A stretch of DNA of 64,000 nucleotides from an uncultured bacterium (lineage in GTDB: Bacteria; Acidobacteriota; Thermoanaerobaculia; Thermoanaerobaculales; Thermoanaerobaculaceae). Below are positions 34,012-41,676 of this stretch, piece by piece. The DNA lies in NCBI GenBank assembly GCA_937924755.1, contig CALEVZ010000028.1, forward strand, positions 1-64,000, in the 5' to 3' direction. The position numbers were made by a program, and so were the translations under genes. Below the pieces are notes generated by a model, which was given only the letters and a program-made list of their open reading frames with translations, was not told the DNA's origin and made no database searches. Positions within the stretch are counted from its first letter, which is position 1. Every line of letters starts with the position of its first letter.

Positions 34012-35454
34012 ATGAGCCCGGCCCTTCGTTTTCAGCGGGTCAAGATCATGGCCTCCCTGGGCCCCGCCTCGGCCGCGGTGGACACCGTCGCTGCCATGGC
34101 CGAGGCGGGCGCGGACGGCTTTCGCATCAACGCCTCCCACGCCCCACCCGGGCAGTTCGCCCAGCTGGTGGACCTGGTGCGCGAGGCCGAGCGCGCCACC
34201 GGTCGACCCCTGGCGGTGCTGTGCGACCTGCCCGGCCCCAAATTGCGGGTCCACCCCGAGGCCGCGGAGCGATCCGTGAGCACCGGGGAAGAGCTCCAGA
34301 TCGGCCCCCCTGGCAGCGGCGCCGCCGTCCCCGTGGAGGGGTTCGACCCGGTGGGTGAGCTGGCGGTGGGCCACCGCGTTTTGCTGGGGGACGGCCTGCT
34401 CTCCCTCACAGTGGTGGCGCACCGCCCCCCCTTGGCGGTGGTCACGGCCAGCGGTGCTGGTCGCATCGCCCCGCGCATGGGGGTCAATCTACCCGACGGC
34501 GAGACCTCCCTCCCCTCCCTCGGCCCCCGCGATCTGGCGGCGCTGGAGGCCGCGGTGGCGGCCGGCGTGGACGTCTTTGCCCTCTCCTTCGTGCGCCGCG
34601 CCGCCGACGTGGCGGAGCTGCGCCAGCGGCTGGCCTCCCTGGGCAGTGGAGCTCCCATCGTGGCCAAACTGGAGAAGGCGCAGGCGGTGCAGCCGCCCGA
34701 GCTCGAAGCCATCGTGGCCGCCAGCGACATGGTGATGGTGGCGCGCGGGGATCTGGGCGCCGAGACCTCCCCCGAGCGGGTGCCGGTGCTGCAGAAATCC
34801 ATCCTGCGCCTGGCCCGGCACCGGGGGGTGCCGGCGATGATCGCCACCGAGATGCTGGAGAGCCTCACCCGCTCGACTCGCCCCACCCGTGCCGAGGCCT
34901 CCGACGTGGCCAACGCCGTGTACGACGGCGCCGACACCCTGCTGCTTACCGCCGAAACCGCCATCGGTCCCCACCCGGTGCTAGCGGTGGAAACCTGCGC
35001 CCGCCTGGTGGCCGGGGCCGAGGCCCACCCCAGCTTCGCCGTCCGCTGGGGACCTCCCGCCACCCCGGCCGGCACGGGAGGCGAGCTGGTGGCCGACGCC
35101 GTGGCCCGCGCCGCCGTGGTGGCCGCCGCCGAGGTGGGGGCGGCGGCCATCGTCTGCTTCACCACCTCCGGGCGGACCGCCCGGTTGGTAGCCCGCTACC
35201 GCCCCGGGGTCCCCATCCTGGGCCTCACCCCCCACCCCGCGGTGGCCCGGGCCCTGGCGCTGGTGTGGGGGGTGGAGCCGCGCTTGACCACCGGCGCCCC
35301 GCCGGAGCACGAGGGCGTGGTGGCTCTGGCCGAGACCGAGGCGGCCGCCCACGGGCTGTTGTCGCCCGGGGGGATCATCGTCATCACCCACGGCGCCCCG
35401 CTGGGCGAGCGCCCCGTAACCAACCTGCTCCGCATCAATTCTTACCGTGTCTGA
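34012..35454 (+). CDS. pyk: Pyruvate kinase
   Basis: A 480-residue pyruvate kinase (phosphoenolpyruvate + ADP to pyruvate + ATP). The catalytic barrel has KIMASLGPAS, RINASHA in place of the usual RINFSHG-type segment, DLPGPKLRV, ALSFVRRAADV, VAKLEKAQAV, MVARGDLGAE and TEMLESL-type IATEMLESLTRSTRPTRAEA with SDVANAVYDGADTLLLTAET. The C-terminal allosteric domain includes FTTSGRTARLVARYRP and a final NLLRINSYRV. The Phe-to-Ala change in the NFSHG segment is shared with other short deep-branching enzymes and probably neutral. There is no strong ribosome-binding site, and the gene is well separated from the Rrf2 operon. Confidence 0.93.
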   Translation: MSPALRFQRVKIMASLGPASAAVDTVAAMAEAGADGFRINASHAPPGQFAQLVDLVREAERATGRPLAVLCDLPGPKLRVHPEAAERSVSTGEELQIGPPGSGAAVPVEGFDPVGELAVGHRVLLGDGLLSLTVVAHRPPLAVVTASGAGRIAPRMGVNLPDGETSLPSLGPRDLAALEAAVAAGVDVFALSFVRRAADVAELRQRLASLGSGAPIVAKLEKAQAVQPPELEAIVAASDMVMVARGDLGAETSPERVPVLQKSILRLARHRGVPAMIATEMLESLTRSTRPTRAEASDVANAVYDGADTLLLTAETAIGPHPVLAVETCARLVAGAEAHPSFAVRWGPPATPAGTGGELVADAVARAAVVAAAEVGAAAIVCFTTSGRTARLVARYRPGVPILGLTPHPAVARALALVWGVEPRLTTGAPPEHEGVVALAETEAAAHGLLSPGGIIVITHGAPLGERPVTNLLRINSYRV

Positions 35455-35485
35455 CGGGACAACCTCGCAGGAGGTGGGGGAGGGC

Positions 35486-35515
35486 TTGACAGGCCGAGTT
35501 GGCCTATTCTAGAGT
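35486..35515 (+). promoter_or_regulatory. Promoter of the Rrf2/molybdoenzyme operon
   Basis: TTGACA at 35486-35491; the best -10 at allowed spacing is TAGAGT (35510-35515, 18-base spacer). It overlaps the first arm of the inverted repeat at 35506. Transcription should start around 35522, so the leader would be only about 14 bases and lacks a clear ribosome-binding site. Confidence 0.6.
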
Positions 35516-35537
35516 TCTGGATCGGGAACTCCAGAAT
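35506..35537. promoter_or_regulatory. Rrf2 operator: 12-bp inverted repeat over the -10 box and start codon
   Basis: ATTCTAGAGTTC (35506-35517) and GAACTCCAGAAT (35526-35537) are inverted copies with one mismatch around an 8-base centre. The left arm covers the predicted -10 box; the right arm ends in the first two bases of the start codon (ATG at 35536). The long dyad form resembles Rrf2-family operators. It is the expected binding site of the regulator encoded immediately downstream, so bound protein would block transcription of the whole operon. Confidence 0.85.
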
Positions 35538-35976
35538 GTTGTCCACCACCGCCGCTCACGCCGTTCGTGCCCTCTTGTGCCTCACCCGTCAGGCCGTCGA
35601 CGCCCCGGTACTGGCCAAAGACCTGTCGGCCTGCGCCCAGGTGCCCATGAGCTACCTCTCCAAGATCCTCGCCATCCTTACGCGCGCCGGCCTCCTGCAG
35701 GCGGCGCGGGGCCTCAACGGAGGCTACCGGCTGGCGCGGCCCGCCGATCAGATCACCCTCTTCGAGGTGGTGGAGCTCTTCGACGGCCCGCAGAGTCAGG
35801 CGACGTGCCTGCTCGGGCCGCTGCACCACTGTTCCGACGACGACCCCTGCCCGGCTCATGGGCGCTGGCGGGGCGTGCGTGACACCTACCTGGAGTTTCT
35901 CCGCACCGTCACCCTCGACCAACTGCGCGGCCCCTTGCCGTGGGCGGCGACAGCGGCCACCGGGGAGTCGTCGTGA
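35536..35976 (+). CDS. Rrf2-family Fe-S transcriptional regulator
   Basis: A 146-residue regulator heading the operon. The winged helix is in residues 1-75 (STTAAHAVRALLCLTRQAVD, VPMSYLSKILAILTRAGLLQ and RGLNGGYRLARPADQITLFE). Three cysteines, C91, C99 and C105 (CLLGPLHHCSDDDPCPAHGRW), have the spacing of Rrf2 proteins that bind [2Fe-2S] or [4Fe-4S] clusters and sense redox state, NO or iron-sulphur supply. Its own start is inside the operator palindrome. The stop overlaps the next start (GTGA), so it is co-translated with the energy-metabolism genes it presumably controls. Confidence 0.9.
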   Translation: MLSTTAAHAVRALLCLTRQAVDAPVLAKDLSACAQVPMSYLSKILAILTRAGLLQAARGLNGGYRLARPADQITLFEVVELFDGPQSQATCLLGPLHHCSDDDPCPAHGRWRGVRDTYLEFLRTVTLDQLRGPLPWAATAATGESS

Positions 35977-37895
35977 GCGCCCGCTCTCACCCGCCGCTGC
36001 GCGTTGCCGTGCCCGGGGAGGGGTACCACCGGGACCTGATTTCCTGCCAGCAGGGCTGTCCGGTGCACACCGACGCCCGCGGCTACGTGCGCGCCATTGC
36101 CGCCGGCCGCTTCGAGGAGGCGTACCTGATCGCCCGCGGCCCCAACCCCTTCGCCTCCATCTGCGGGCGGGTATGCGGCGCGCCGTGCGAGGCCGCCTGT
36201 CGCCGCGGTCGCATCCCCCGGGTCGACGAGAGCGGCGCCTGGCTTGGCGACGATCGTCCCATCGCCATCCGCGCCTTGAAGCGCTTTGCCTGCGAACGAC
36301 ACGGGGTTGACGCTCACCCCCCGGAGGCGGTGTGGGAGGCGGTGCGCTCGTTCATCCCGGAGGTGGCGGCGGACGCCGAGGAGCTGGCCGCCCTGCTGCA
36401 CACCCGGGCCAGCCAGTTGCCGCGCGCCGGCGGCGAGCGGGTCGCCATCATCGGCGCCGGGCCGGCGGGGCTGTCGGCCGCCCATGATCTGGCCCTTCTG
36501 GGGTTTTCCCCCGTCGTCTTCGAAAGCGAGCCGGTGCCCGCCGGCATGCTCTACCTGGGGGTGCCGGCGTACCGCCTGCCGAGGGAAGTGATCCGCCGGG
36601 AAGTGGCGGTGATCGAGGCGCTGGGGGTGGAGATCCGCTGCTCTACCACGGTCGGCAAGGATGTTTCGTTTGCTCAGCTGCGCCGGGAGTTCGCCGCGGT
36701 GATCGTGGCGGTGGGGGCCAAGCGTTCGCGGTCGCTGGGGCTGCCCGGGGAGCACGGGCCGGGGGTGTTCGGGGGCGTCGATCTGCTGCGGGCGGCGGCT
36801 CTCGACCAGCCGTTCGAGCTGGGCTCGGAGGTGGTGGTGATCGGTGGCGGCAACGTCGCCTACGACGTGGCCCGCACCGTACTGCGGCAGGCCGCCTATG
36901 ACACCGCCCGCACCGCGGCCCGCCTGCCCGGGGTGCGGCGGGTACGCCTGGTGGCCCTGGAAACCCTCGAGGAGATGCCCGCCGACACGGTGGAAATCCT
37001 GGAAGGAGATGAGGAAGGGGTGGAGCGCCTGAACGGCTGGGGCCCGGTGGAGATCCTGCGGGACGACGGCCAGGTGAAGGGGGTGCTGTTTTGTCGCTGC
37101 CTCAAGGTGTACGACGAGCAGCGTCGCTTTTCGCCGGTGTTCGACCACTCCGACCGCCTCACCGTGCCCGCCGACACCGTGTTGCTGGCGGTCGGACAGA
37201 CCACCGAGCTGGGCTTCCTCGCCGACGGCGGGGCAGACGTGGAGCAGGCGCGCCCCGGGTGGCCCAAGGTGGATCCGGAGACACTGGCGACGAGCGCCCC
37301 CGGCGTCTTCGTCGCCGGCGACCTGGCCCACGGCACACGGCTGCTCATCGACGCGGTGGCCTCCGGCAAGCGTGCCGCCCGCTCGGTGTACCAGTACGTT
37401 ACCAGGCGCACCCTGCGGGCAGACTGGCATCAGGTGTTCGTCAAGCTGCCGGGATACGCCCGTGAGCTGGGGTACGAGGCCATCCCTCGGCACGATGTTC
37501 CCACCCTGCCCCCCGGCGACCGCCTCGCTGATCACACGGCTCTGGTGGAAATCGGCTTCAACCAGGAGGCGGCGCAGCGGGAGGCTTCCCGCTGCCTGGA
37601 CTGCGGAGTCACGCCGGTCTTCGACGGTACCCGCTGCGTGCTGTGTGGTGGCTGCGTCGACGTCTGCCCCACCGCCTGCCTGAAACTGGTGGCCCTCGCC
37701 GACCTCGAGCCGTCCCCAGCCCTGGCGGAGGTCGTCCGCTGGGCGCTCGGCGACGGCGTGGAGCCCGGCGAGCACTCCGCCATCCTCAAGGACGAGGATC
37801 GCTGCATCCGCTGCGCCCTGTGCGTCATGCGTTGTCCCACCGAGGCCATCGCCATGGAGCGCGTCACCTTCACCTGCCACTGGAGGGTTGCATGA
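35973..37895 (+). CDS. GltD-like NAD(P)/FAD oxidoreductase with extra [4Fe-4S] domain
   Basis: A 640-residue flavoprotein. The N-terminal Fe-S region matches the glutamate synthase small subunit (GRFEEAYLIARGPNPFASIC, then GRVCGAPCEAACRRG). The FAD site is VAIIGAGPAGLSAAHDLALL, the NAD(P) site VVVIGGGNVAYDVARTVLRQ, and PGVFVAGDLAHGTRLLIDAV is the second FAD motif. A C-terminal dicluster ferredoxin (CVLCGGCVDVCP and CIRCALCVMRCP) is added. No glutamine amidotransferase or synthase large subunit is nearby. Directly ahead of Rieske and cytochrome b genes, it probably links NAD(P)H or ferredoxin to that complex. Similar genes accompany Rieske/cytochrome b clusters in anammox bacteria, as I recall. 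Confidence 0.88.
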   Translation: MSARSHPPLRVAVPGEGYHRDLISCQQGCPVHTDARGYVRAIAAGRFEEAYLIARGPNPFASICGRVCGAPCEAACRRGRIPRVDESGAWLGDDRPIAIRALKRFACERHGVDAHPPEAVWEAVRSFIPEVAADAEELAALLHTRASQLPRAGGERVAIIGAGPAGLSAAHDLALLGFSPVVFESEPVPAGMLYLGVPAYRLPREVIRREVAVIEALGVEIRCSTTVGKDVSFAQLRREFAAVIVAVGAKRSRSLGLPGEHGPGVFGGVDLLRAAALDQPFELGSEVVVIGGGNVAYDVARTVLRQAAYDTARTAARLPGVRRVRLVALETLEEMPADTVEILEGDEEGVERLNGWGPVEILRDDGQVKGVLFCRCLKVYDEQRRFSPVFDHSDRLTVPADTVLLAVGQTTELGFLADGGADVEQARPGWPKVDPETLATSAPGVFVAGDLAHGTRLLIDAVASGKRAARSVYQYVTRRTLRADWHQVFVKLPGYARELGYEAIPRHDVPTLPPGDRLADHTALVEIGFNQEAAQREASRCLDCGVTPVFDGTRCVLCGGCVDVCPTACLKLVALADLEPSPALAEVVRWALGDGVEPGEHSAILKDEDRCIRCALCVMRCPTEAIAMERVTFTCHWRVA

Positions 37896-38386
37896 GCACC
37901 GCCCACCCCTCGCTTCCCCGCCGCTCTCGCCTGGACCCCGAGCCGGTGGCGCGTCGGGATTTCTTGGGCCTGGCCGCCCTGTGGTCCGCCGCCGCCGCGC
38001 TGGGCTTCGCCGCCCTGGGCGCCCTGCGCCTGCCCAAGGCGGCGGTGTTGCCTTCGCCGTCGAAGAAGTTCCGCGTCCATCTGCCGGAGTCCCTGGCGCC
38101 GGGGGAGGCCTACGTTCCTCCGGGGCGGTCGGTGGCGCTGTTCAAGGGCGCCGACGGCGTGTTCGCCATTTCCACCGTGTGCACGCACCTGGGCTGCATC
38201 GTCAAGCCGACTCCGCACGGCTTCGACTGCCCCTGTCACGGCTCCCGGTTCGCCCCCGACGGCTCGGTGGTGCGTGGCCCGGCACCGGCGCCGTTGCCCT
38301 GGCTGGCGGTCACCTCGGCAGGGGGGGGCAGCGTCATCGTCGACGAGGGAGCCAGCGTACCCCCGGGTACCAAGGTGGCGGTATGA
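37892..38386 (+). CDS. Rieske [2Fe-2S] protein
   Basis: A 164-residue Rieske protein. A Tat-like or anchoring N-terminus (LDPEPVARRDFLGLAALWSA) includes RRDFLG and one transmembrane helix. The Rieske fold has both cluster motifs, CTHLGCI and CPCHGSRF, with the conserved disulphide cysteines between them, and a C-terminal strand end. The four ligands (two His, two Cys) are intact, implying a high-potential cluster working with the adjacent cytochrome b. ATG overlaps the flavoprotein stop (ATGA). Confidence 0.93.
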   Translation: MSTAHPSLPRRSRLDPEPVARRDFLGLAALWSAAAALGFAALGALRLPKAAVLPSPSKKFRVHLPESLAPGEAYVPPGRSVALFKGADGVFAISTVCTHLGCIVKPTPHGFDCPCHGSRFAPDGSVVRGPAPAPLPWLAVTSAGGGSVIVDEGASVPPGTKVAV

Positions 38387-39933
38387 GCGCCAGGTCTTCC
38401 GACGACGGTCTCGCCCGACTCTGGGCCAACCTGCGCGCCGCCCCCCGCCGGCTGCGGGAAACCATGTTCCGCTCCGGCCCACCGGTGAGCGACCGCGCCC
38501 GCTCTTCCTTCATCTTCGGCAACGTCTTCCTGCACCTGCACCCGGCGAGAGTGCACCGCTGGAGCCTGCGTTGGGCCACCACCTGGGGACTGGGGATGAT
38601 CGCCCTGTCGGCGTTCCTCGTCACCCTCGTCACCGGCGTCCTGCTCATGTTCTACTACAAGCCCTACCCCGACGTGGCCTACGAGTCGATCAAAAACATC
38701 CACTTCGTCGTGCCCACCGGGCGGTTCATGCGCAACATCCACCGCTGGGCGGCGCACGTCATGGTCATCGCCGTGCTGGCGCACATGGCGCGGGTGTTCT
38801 TCACCGCCGCCTACCGCCGGCCGCGCGAGTTCAACTGGCTGATCGGCATGGGGTTGCTGGTGACCACCCTGGGGCTTTCCTTCTCCGGCTACCTGTTGCC
38901 CTGGGACCAGCTGGCCTACTGGGCCATCACCATCGGCGCCAACATCGCCCAGTCGCCGCGCGAAATCACCGATGCACTCGGGATCACGGCCTCGTTCGAC
39001 CCGGGGGGGCTGCAGAAACTGCTGCTGCTGGGCTCCGACGAGGTCGGCGAGGAAGCGCTGATCCGCTTCTACCTCTTCCACGTCATGCTGTTGCCGCTCA
39101 TCCTGGTAGCCCTCCTGGCGGTGCATTTCTGGCGCATCCGCAAGGACGGCGGACTGGCTCGTCCCGCCGACGCCGAGGCCCGTCTGGGGCCGCCGCACCC
39201 GGCCACCTATCCCGTTTTCACCGAGGCTCCCCAGAAGACCTACCACCTGGCTGCCGTCGTGCGGGGGCGCACCCCGGCGGTGGGCAACGGCCCGGAGGGT
39301 ACCGTCCCGGCCATGCCCCACCTCCTCTACGGCGAGCTGGCGTTGTTCATGCTGACCGTGGGCATCTGTCTCGTCCTGTCCGTCCTCTTCGACGCCCCCT
39401 TGAAGGAACTGGCCAACCCGGCGGTGCCGGAGAATCCCGCCAAGGCCCCCTGGTACTTCTTGGGCCTGCAGGAGTTGGTGTCCTTCTCCGCCTTCATGGG
39501 GGGCATCGGCATTCCCACCATGGTGCTCATCGGTCTGGGCCTGATCCCCTACCTGGACCGCGAGGAAGCGGGCACCGGGGAGTGGTTCGGCGGGCCCGGG
39601 GGCGGCGCCCTGGTGGGCCGGGCGGCGGTGTTCGGACTCACCACGGCGGTGGCCCTGGAGGCCTTGGCCATCCATTTTGGGTGGTTGCGGCAGTGGTGGC
39701 CGGAGGTGCCGCAACTGCTCATCACCGCCTTCAATCCAGGAACGGTGCTGACGGCCATCTACGCCGCCTACTCCCTGTGGCTGGTGCGTCGCCACAACTC
39801 CACCCGGGCCGGCGCCCTGGGGCTTTTCACCTGTTTTCTCGCCGGCTTCGTGGTGCTCACCGTGATCGGCACCTACTTCCGCGGCCCCAACTGGGAGTTC
39901 TACTGGTCCCCGACCCACTGGCCCGGACATTAG
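38383..39933 (+). CDS. Cytochrome b6/subunit IV fusion of a Rieske/b complex
   Basis: A 516-residue di-haem membrane cytochrome. The first half carries two haem-ligand pairs: NIHRWAAHVMVIAVLAH (H-x13-H) and FHVMLLPLILVALLAVH (H-x14-H, the b6-type spacing). GYLLPWDQLAYWA is the quinone-site helix. The second half has NPAKAPWYFLGLQE in place of the PEWY motif. The length shows b6 and subunit IV fused in one chain. It should oxidise or reduce quinone and exchange electrons with the Rieske protein. The ATG overlaps the Rieske stop (ATGA). Confidence 0.93.
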   Translation: MSARSSDDGLARLWANLRAAPRRLRETMFRSGPPVSDRARSSFIFGNVFLHLHPARVHRWSLRWATTWGLGMIALSAFLVTLVTGVLLMFYYKPYPDVAYESIKNIHFVVPTGRFMRNIHRWAAHVMVIAVLAHMARVFFTAAYRRPREFNWLIGMGLLVTTLGLSFSGYLLPWDQLAYWAITIGANIAQSPREITDALGITASFDPGGLQKLLLLGSDEVGEEALIRFYLFHVMLLPLILVALLAVHFWRIRKDGGLARPADAEARLGPPHPATYPVFTEAPQKTYHLAAVVRGRTPAVGNGPEGTVPAMPHLLYGELALFMLTVGICLVLSVLFDAPLKELANPAVPENPAKAPWYFLGLQELVSFSAFMGGIGIPTMVLIGLGLIPYLDREEAGTGEWFGGPGGGALVGRAAVFGLTTAVALEALAIHFGWLRQWWPEVPQLLITAFNPGTVLTAIYAAYSLWLVRRHNSTRAGALGLFTCFLAGFVVLTVIGTYFRGPNWEFYWSPTHWPGH

Positions 39934-39942
39934 AGGACGATC

Positions 39943-41676
39943 ATGCCTGCTCCCCACCCCTCGCCTTCTGCCACCCCACCCCGGTCAGCGCGTGGCGTGA
40001 CCTCGCACGCCAACAAAATCCTGCTGCTAGTGTCCTCCCTTGCCACCTTGGTGGTGCTGGGGTGGGCGGCCTTGGAAGAAAACCTCCTGCGCGACTGGCG
40101 GGTGATTCAGCGCAACTACGCTGCCGCCCTGCCCCCCGACGCCAAGGCCAGCTTCAACCCCCAGTTGCGGCAAATCATCGTCCCCGCGCTTCGGACCACC
40201 GACCGCTGCGTCACCTGCCACCTGGGTATGGCCCCCGGCGAGCAGGTGGTTCCGGGGCAGCGGCTGTTCGCGGCTCACCCACCCATTCCCCACGACCCGG
40301 GCGAGTTCGGCTGCGTGGTCTGCCACGGCGGCCAGGGCCTCGCCAGCGAGACCGCCGACGCCCACGGCACGGTGCCCCACTGGCCGGAGCCCCTGGTGCC
40401 GCGGCGCTACGCCCAGGCGGGGTGCGGGAGTTGCCACACCCACCTGAGAGTGCCCAATCTGGAACAGCTCCGCCTGGGTCAGGCGCTGCTCGAGCGGTAC
40501 GACTGCCTCGCCTGCCACGCGGTCGACGGCCGCGGCGGCACCCTCCGCCCCGGGGGTGCGGCGGGGTTGCCGGCGCCGGACCTCACTCTGGTCGGCGCGC
40601 GCGGCTACGACCCCGGTTGGTATGCGGGCCACCTCCGGTCGCACGCCGCCGCCGCGGCGGGACCGTGGCGCACCTCCTTCCGGCCGATCCCCGACGATGA
40701 GCGCGGCGCGCTGGCGGCTTTTTTGGACTCGCGCGTCGGCGCGCCCCAGCTCATCGAGGCCAAGGCGCTGTTCCACTCCCTGGGGTGCCGCGGTTGCCAC
40801 AAGGTGGGGGGGGTTGGCGGCGACGACGGTCCGGACCTGACAATCGCCGGCCAGCGCGACCCGGGCCAGACCTCCTTTGCCGGCGTGCCGGGGGAGCGGA
40901 GCCTGGCCCACTGGTTTGCCGAGCACTTCCGCAATCCCTCGGCGGTGGTGGCGGGCTCGCAGATGCCCGCCATGGGCTTGAGCGAAGAGGAGATCGACGC
41001 CCTTGTGCTGTTCACCTTTTCGTTGCGCCGCAGCCCGTTCCCGGAGGCGTACTGGCCCCGCGACCGTATCCGCTCCGAGCGCTTCGGCGAGCGGGAGTTC
41101 GCCACCGACGGCGCGACTCTCTACGGGACCTTCTGCGCCGCCTGTCACGGGCGTTCGGGGGAAGGGATGCGCTACCCCGGCATGACACCCTTTCCGGCCA
41201 TTGCCAACCCCGACTTTTTGGCCCTCGCCTCCGACGAGTTCTTGACCGCCGCCATAACCCGCGGCCGCCCCGGCCGGCGCATGCCCGCCTGGGGGGTAGG
41301 GGAGGGCGGCCTGCGCCCCGCCGAGATTGCCACCCTGGTCAACTGGCTGCGAAAGTCTTCGGGTGTTCAGCCCGAAAGAGATCCTCGCCCCCCGCGCTGG
41401 GTGAGGGGCGAAAGGAGCGAGGGCGAGCGGCTCTACCGAGCCGCCTGCAGCGGCTGCCACGGCCCCGCCGGAGAGGGGGCGGAGGGACCCGCCCTGGCCA
41501 ATCCGGTGTTCCTGTCCACCGCCTCGGATACTTACCTCGTGGAAACCATCGCCCGGGGACGACGCGGCACCACCATGGAGGGATTCACCCGCCCCTCCCC
41601 CACCCGCCGCGCCCTGGCCAGCTATGAGATTCACACCATCGTCGCCTTCATCCGTACCTGGGAGGCCAAGCCATGA
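39943..41676 (+). CDS. Membrane-anchored seven-haem cytochrome c
   Basis: A 577-residue protein with an N-terminal transmembrane anchor ([20 protein letters not shown], about residues 27-46) and seven CxxCH sites: CVTCH, CVVCH, CGSCH, CLACH, CRGCH, CAACH and CSGCH. The last three lie in class I cytochrome c-like modules (for example [14 protein letters not shown] and [13 protein letters not shown], with Met-rich distal stretches [11 protein letters not shown] and GTTMEGF). It replaces cytochrome c1 or f of a bc complex and should carry electrons between the Rieske/b part and the molybdoenzyme. Its stop overlaps the alpha-subunit ATG. Confidence 0.92.
   Translation: MPAPHPSPSATPPRSARGVTSHANKILLLVSSLATLVVLGWAALEENLLRDWRVIQRNYAAALPPDAKASFNPQLRQIIVPALRTTDRCVTCHLGMAPGEQVVPGQRLFAAHPPIPHDPGEFGCVVCHGGQGLASETADAHGTVPHWPEPLVPRRYAQAGCGSCHTHLRVPNLEQLRLGQALLERYDCLACHAVDGRGGTLRPGGAAGLPAPDLTLVGARGYDPGWYAGHLRSHAAAAAGPWRTSFRPIPDDERGALAAFLDSRVGAPQLIEAKALFHSLGCRGCHKVGGVGGDDGPDLTIAGQRDPGQTSFAGVPGERSLAHWFAEHFRNPSAVVAGSQMPAMGLSEEEIDALVLFTFSLRRSPFPEAYWPRDRIRSERFGEREFATDGATLYGTFCAACHGRSGEGMRYPGMTPFPAIANPDFLALASDEFLTAAITRGRPGRRMPAWGVGEGGLRPAEIATLVNWLRKSSGVQPERDPRPPRWVRGERSEGERLYRAACSGCHGPAGEGAEGPALANPVFLSTASDTYLVETIARGRRGTTMEGFTRPSPTRRALASYEIHTIVAFIRTWEAKP

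Noticed and set aside
33971-34012. Operon linking the binding lipoprotein with pyruvate kinase
   Set aside because: Only 40 bases apart, but there is no functional link and no ribosome-binding site or coupling; co-transcription cannot be judged.
38274-40700. An 808-codon open frame through the cytochrome b and cytochrome c genes
   Set aside because: High-GC frame shadow with no cluster or haem motifs of its own; the real genes overlap exactly as an operon in another frame.
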